This document shows, piece by piece, positions 63,176-64,000 of a stretch of DNA of 64,000 nt (position 1 is the first letter of the stretch; each line of letters opens with the position of its first letter). The stretch is from the NCBI GenBank assembly GCA_963761615.1, contig CAVXGU010000003.1:62001-126000 (forward strand), given 5' to 3'. Made by a program: the position numbers and the translations under genes. This DNA comes from CAVXGU01 sp963761615. GTDB taxonomy: Bacteria; Acidobacteriota; Vicinamibacteria; Vicinamibacterales; CAVVIG01. The notes beneath the pieces were generated by a model. The model made no database searches, was not told the DNA's origin, and saw only the letters and a list, made by a program, of their open reading frames with translations.

Positions 63176-64000
63176 GTACCGATGATCGGCGCCCAGTCGT
63201 ACTGTTCCGCCTTCCGCCGGGCGTTGGCGGACAGGCGATCGGCCAGCTCGCGATCGTCGAGCACCCGGCCGATCGCGTAGGCCATCGCCGCGGCGTCGTC
63301 GGGCGGCACGAGGAGTCCCTCTTGCTCATGCTCCACCAGGTACGGCACACCGCCGACGTTGGTGCTGACGACGCACAGGCCGCAGGCCATGGCTTCGAGG
63401 ACGGTGACCGGTGCGCTGTCGATGTTGGTGGTGTTGAGGAAGATATCGGCGATCCGAAGCGCCTCCGGGACGTCCAGCTTCGGGATCCCGCCGCGAAATT
63501 CGACGTGGCGGGCCACGCCGAGCTCGCTCGCGAGGCGCTGGGTCGCCTCGAGGCTGCCGTCGCCCTTGTCCGGGCCGATCATCGACAGGCGCAATTCGGG
63601 AAAGCGCTGGACGAGCGCGGGCAGGATGCGAACGGCGAGCGTCGGATTGTAGATCCGATGAAAGGCGCGCAGCCATACCAGCCGCGGGCCAACCCGGTCC
63701 CGTCCGCGCGGCGCGTAGCGGCCGACGTCGAGACCGTTGGGGATGAAGCGGATGTCGCTCCGATAACGTCCGAGCGACTCGAGCAGATACCGCGAAGGCG
63801 TCGTCACCGCCGCCGCCGAGCGCAGCAGGCGGCCGACGCGCGCGGGATGCCGCTCCGCGAAGGGCGGCAGGTTGCCGCCGTGGAGCGTGAGGACGTAGGG
63901 CTTTCCCGTGAGGGCGAGCGCGGCGCACACGGCCTCGGCCCAGAAGAAAGCCGGTCCGCTGAAGACATCGACCTGCGCGATGTCGTACTCGTGCCGCCGC
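63133..64000 (-). CDS. GT4 family glycosyltransferase (5' end outside window)
   Basis: The frame is open to the end of the window, so the start is missing. Visible are HEYDIAQVDVFSGPAFFWAE, KPYVLTLHGGNLPPF, VTTPSRYLLESL, IPNGLDVGRYAPRG, NPTLAVRILPALVQRFPEL and NTTNIDSAPVTVLEAMACGL, the C-terminal UDP-binding region of GT4. Retaining glycosyltransferases of this group add sugars to lipid-linked polysaccharide units. It is the first gene of the minus-strand exopolysaccharide series visible here. Confidence 0.92.
   Translation of the reverse strand, partial: RRHEYDIAQVDVFSGPAFFWAEAVCAALALTGKPYVLTLHGGNLPPFAERHPARVGRLLRSAAAVTTPSRYLLESLGRYRSDIRFIPNGLDVGRYAPRGRDRVGPRLVWLRAFHRIYNPTLAVRILPALVQRFPELRLSMIGPDKGDGSLEATQRLASELGVARHVEFRGGIPKLDVPEALRIADIFLNTTNIDSAPVTVLEAMACGLCVVSTNVGGVPYLVEHEQEGLLVPPDDAAAMAYAIGRVLDDRELADRLSANARRKAEQYDWAPIIGTWRRLLFATVERAA

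Overview
The window is a 64 kb piece of a high-GC, densely packed bacterial chromosome. It has many 1-8 bp start/stop overlaps, frequent GTG starts and no tRNA, rRNA, insertion sequence or CRISPR array that I can see. The gene style (BlaI/M56 pairs, exported beta-barrel proteins, tannase-type esterase, porin fused to a cytochrome c domain, PQQ sugar dehydrogenase, GT39-like membrane proteins) suggests a soil-type Acidobacteriota, perhaps Vicinamibacteria. That taxonomy is inference only. No gene-free stretch exceeds about 250 bases.

Left part (1-29 kb): a mosaic of small stress and metabolic units. In order these are: a truncated zinc-ribbon protein; a Fur-family regulator with catalase-peroxidase KatG; an arsenic operon arsR-aqpS-arsC with a strong palindromic operator, ending in a stand-alone pyruvate phosphate dikinase ATP-binding domain; a DEAD-box helicase; a BlaI/M56/B12-radical-SAM operon; an aldose sugar dehydrogenase; an ECF sigma/anti-sigma pair; assorted single enzymes; a glutamine-synthetase-like/amidohydrolase pair that matches the two halves of FluG; and a three-gene electron-transfer operon (Cyc2-like porin-cytochrome, cupredoxin, diheme cytochrome c). 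That operon is preceded by a good sigma-54 promoter and an inverted repeat, and lies just downstream of an NtrC-type activator gene.

Middle part (29.5-54 kb): the sigma-54 activator operon (HEAT-repeat protein, glycosyltransferase-like membrane protein, activator), GDP-fucose synthase, a HAD protein and a methyltransferase, then a large RiPP locus. Reading on the minus strand from 54.1 to 38.2 kb: nucleotidyltransferase, O-antigen-ligase-like protein, ABC exporter, asparagine-synthetase-like cyclase, a 46-residue precursor with a lasso-type leader, two HPr-kinase-like kinases, two PRMT-like methyltransferases flanking a PhyH-type oxygenase, a UPF0489 (peptide-arginase-like) plus TPR protein, a TPR-GT41 (OGT-like) glycosyltransferase and a 2OG-Fe oxygenase. 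A PqqD-like leader-binding protein and a JmjC-type oxygenase lie at the far end on the plus strand. Almost every junction overlaps or is under 30 bases, so this looks like one operon. I consider it the most novel system in the window.

Right part (54-64 kb): a minus-strand exopolysaccharide cluster with a FlaA1/CapD-type epimerase-dehydratase, initiating sugar transferase, DegT aminotransferase, two polytopic membrane proteins, a GT2, a CapK-like AMP-ligase and a GT4 that runs off the window end. It is contiguous with the RiPP operon.

Six genes are interrupted by frameshifts that are all restored by removing single bases (18302, two near 26.7 kb, 41294, 48718, 51832, 56191). Because every shift is +1 in an otherwise intact gene, sequence errors are a more likely cause than gene decay. 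The affected RiPP genes should be read with that in mind.
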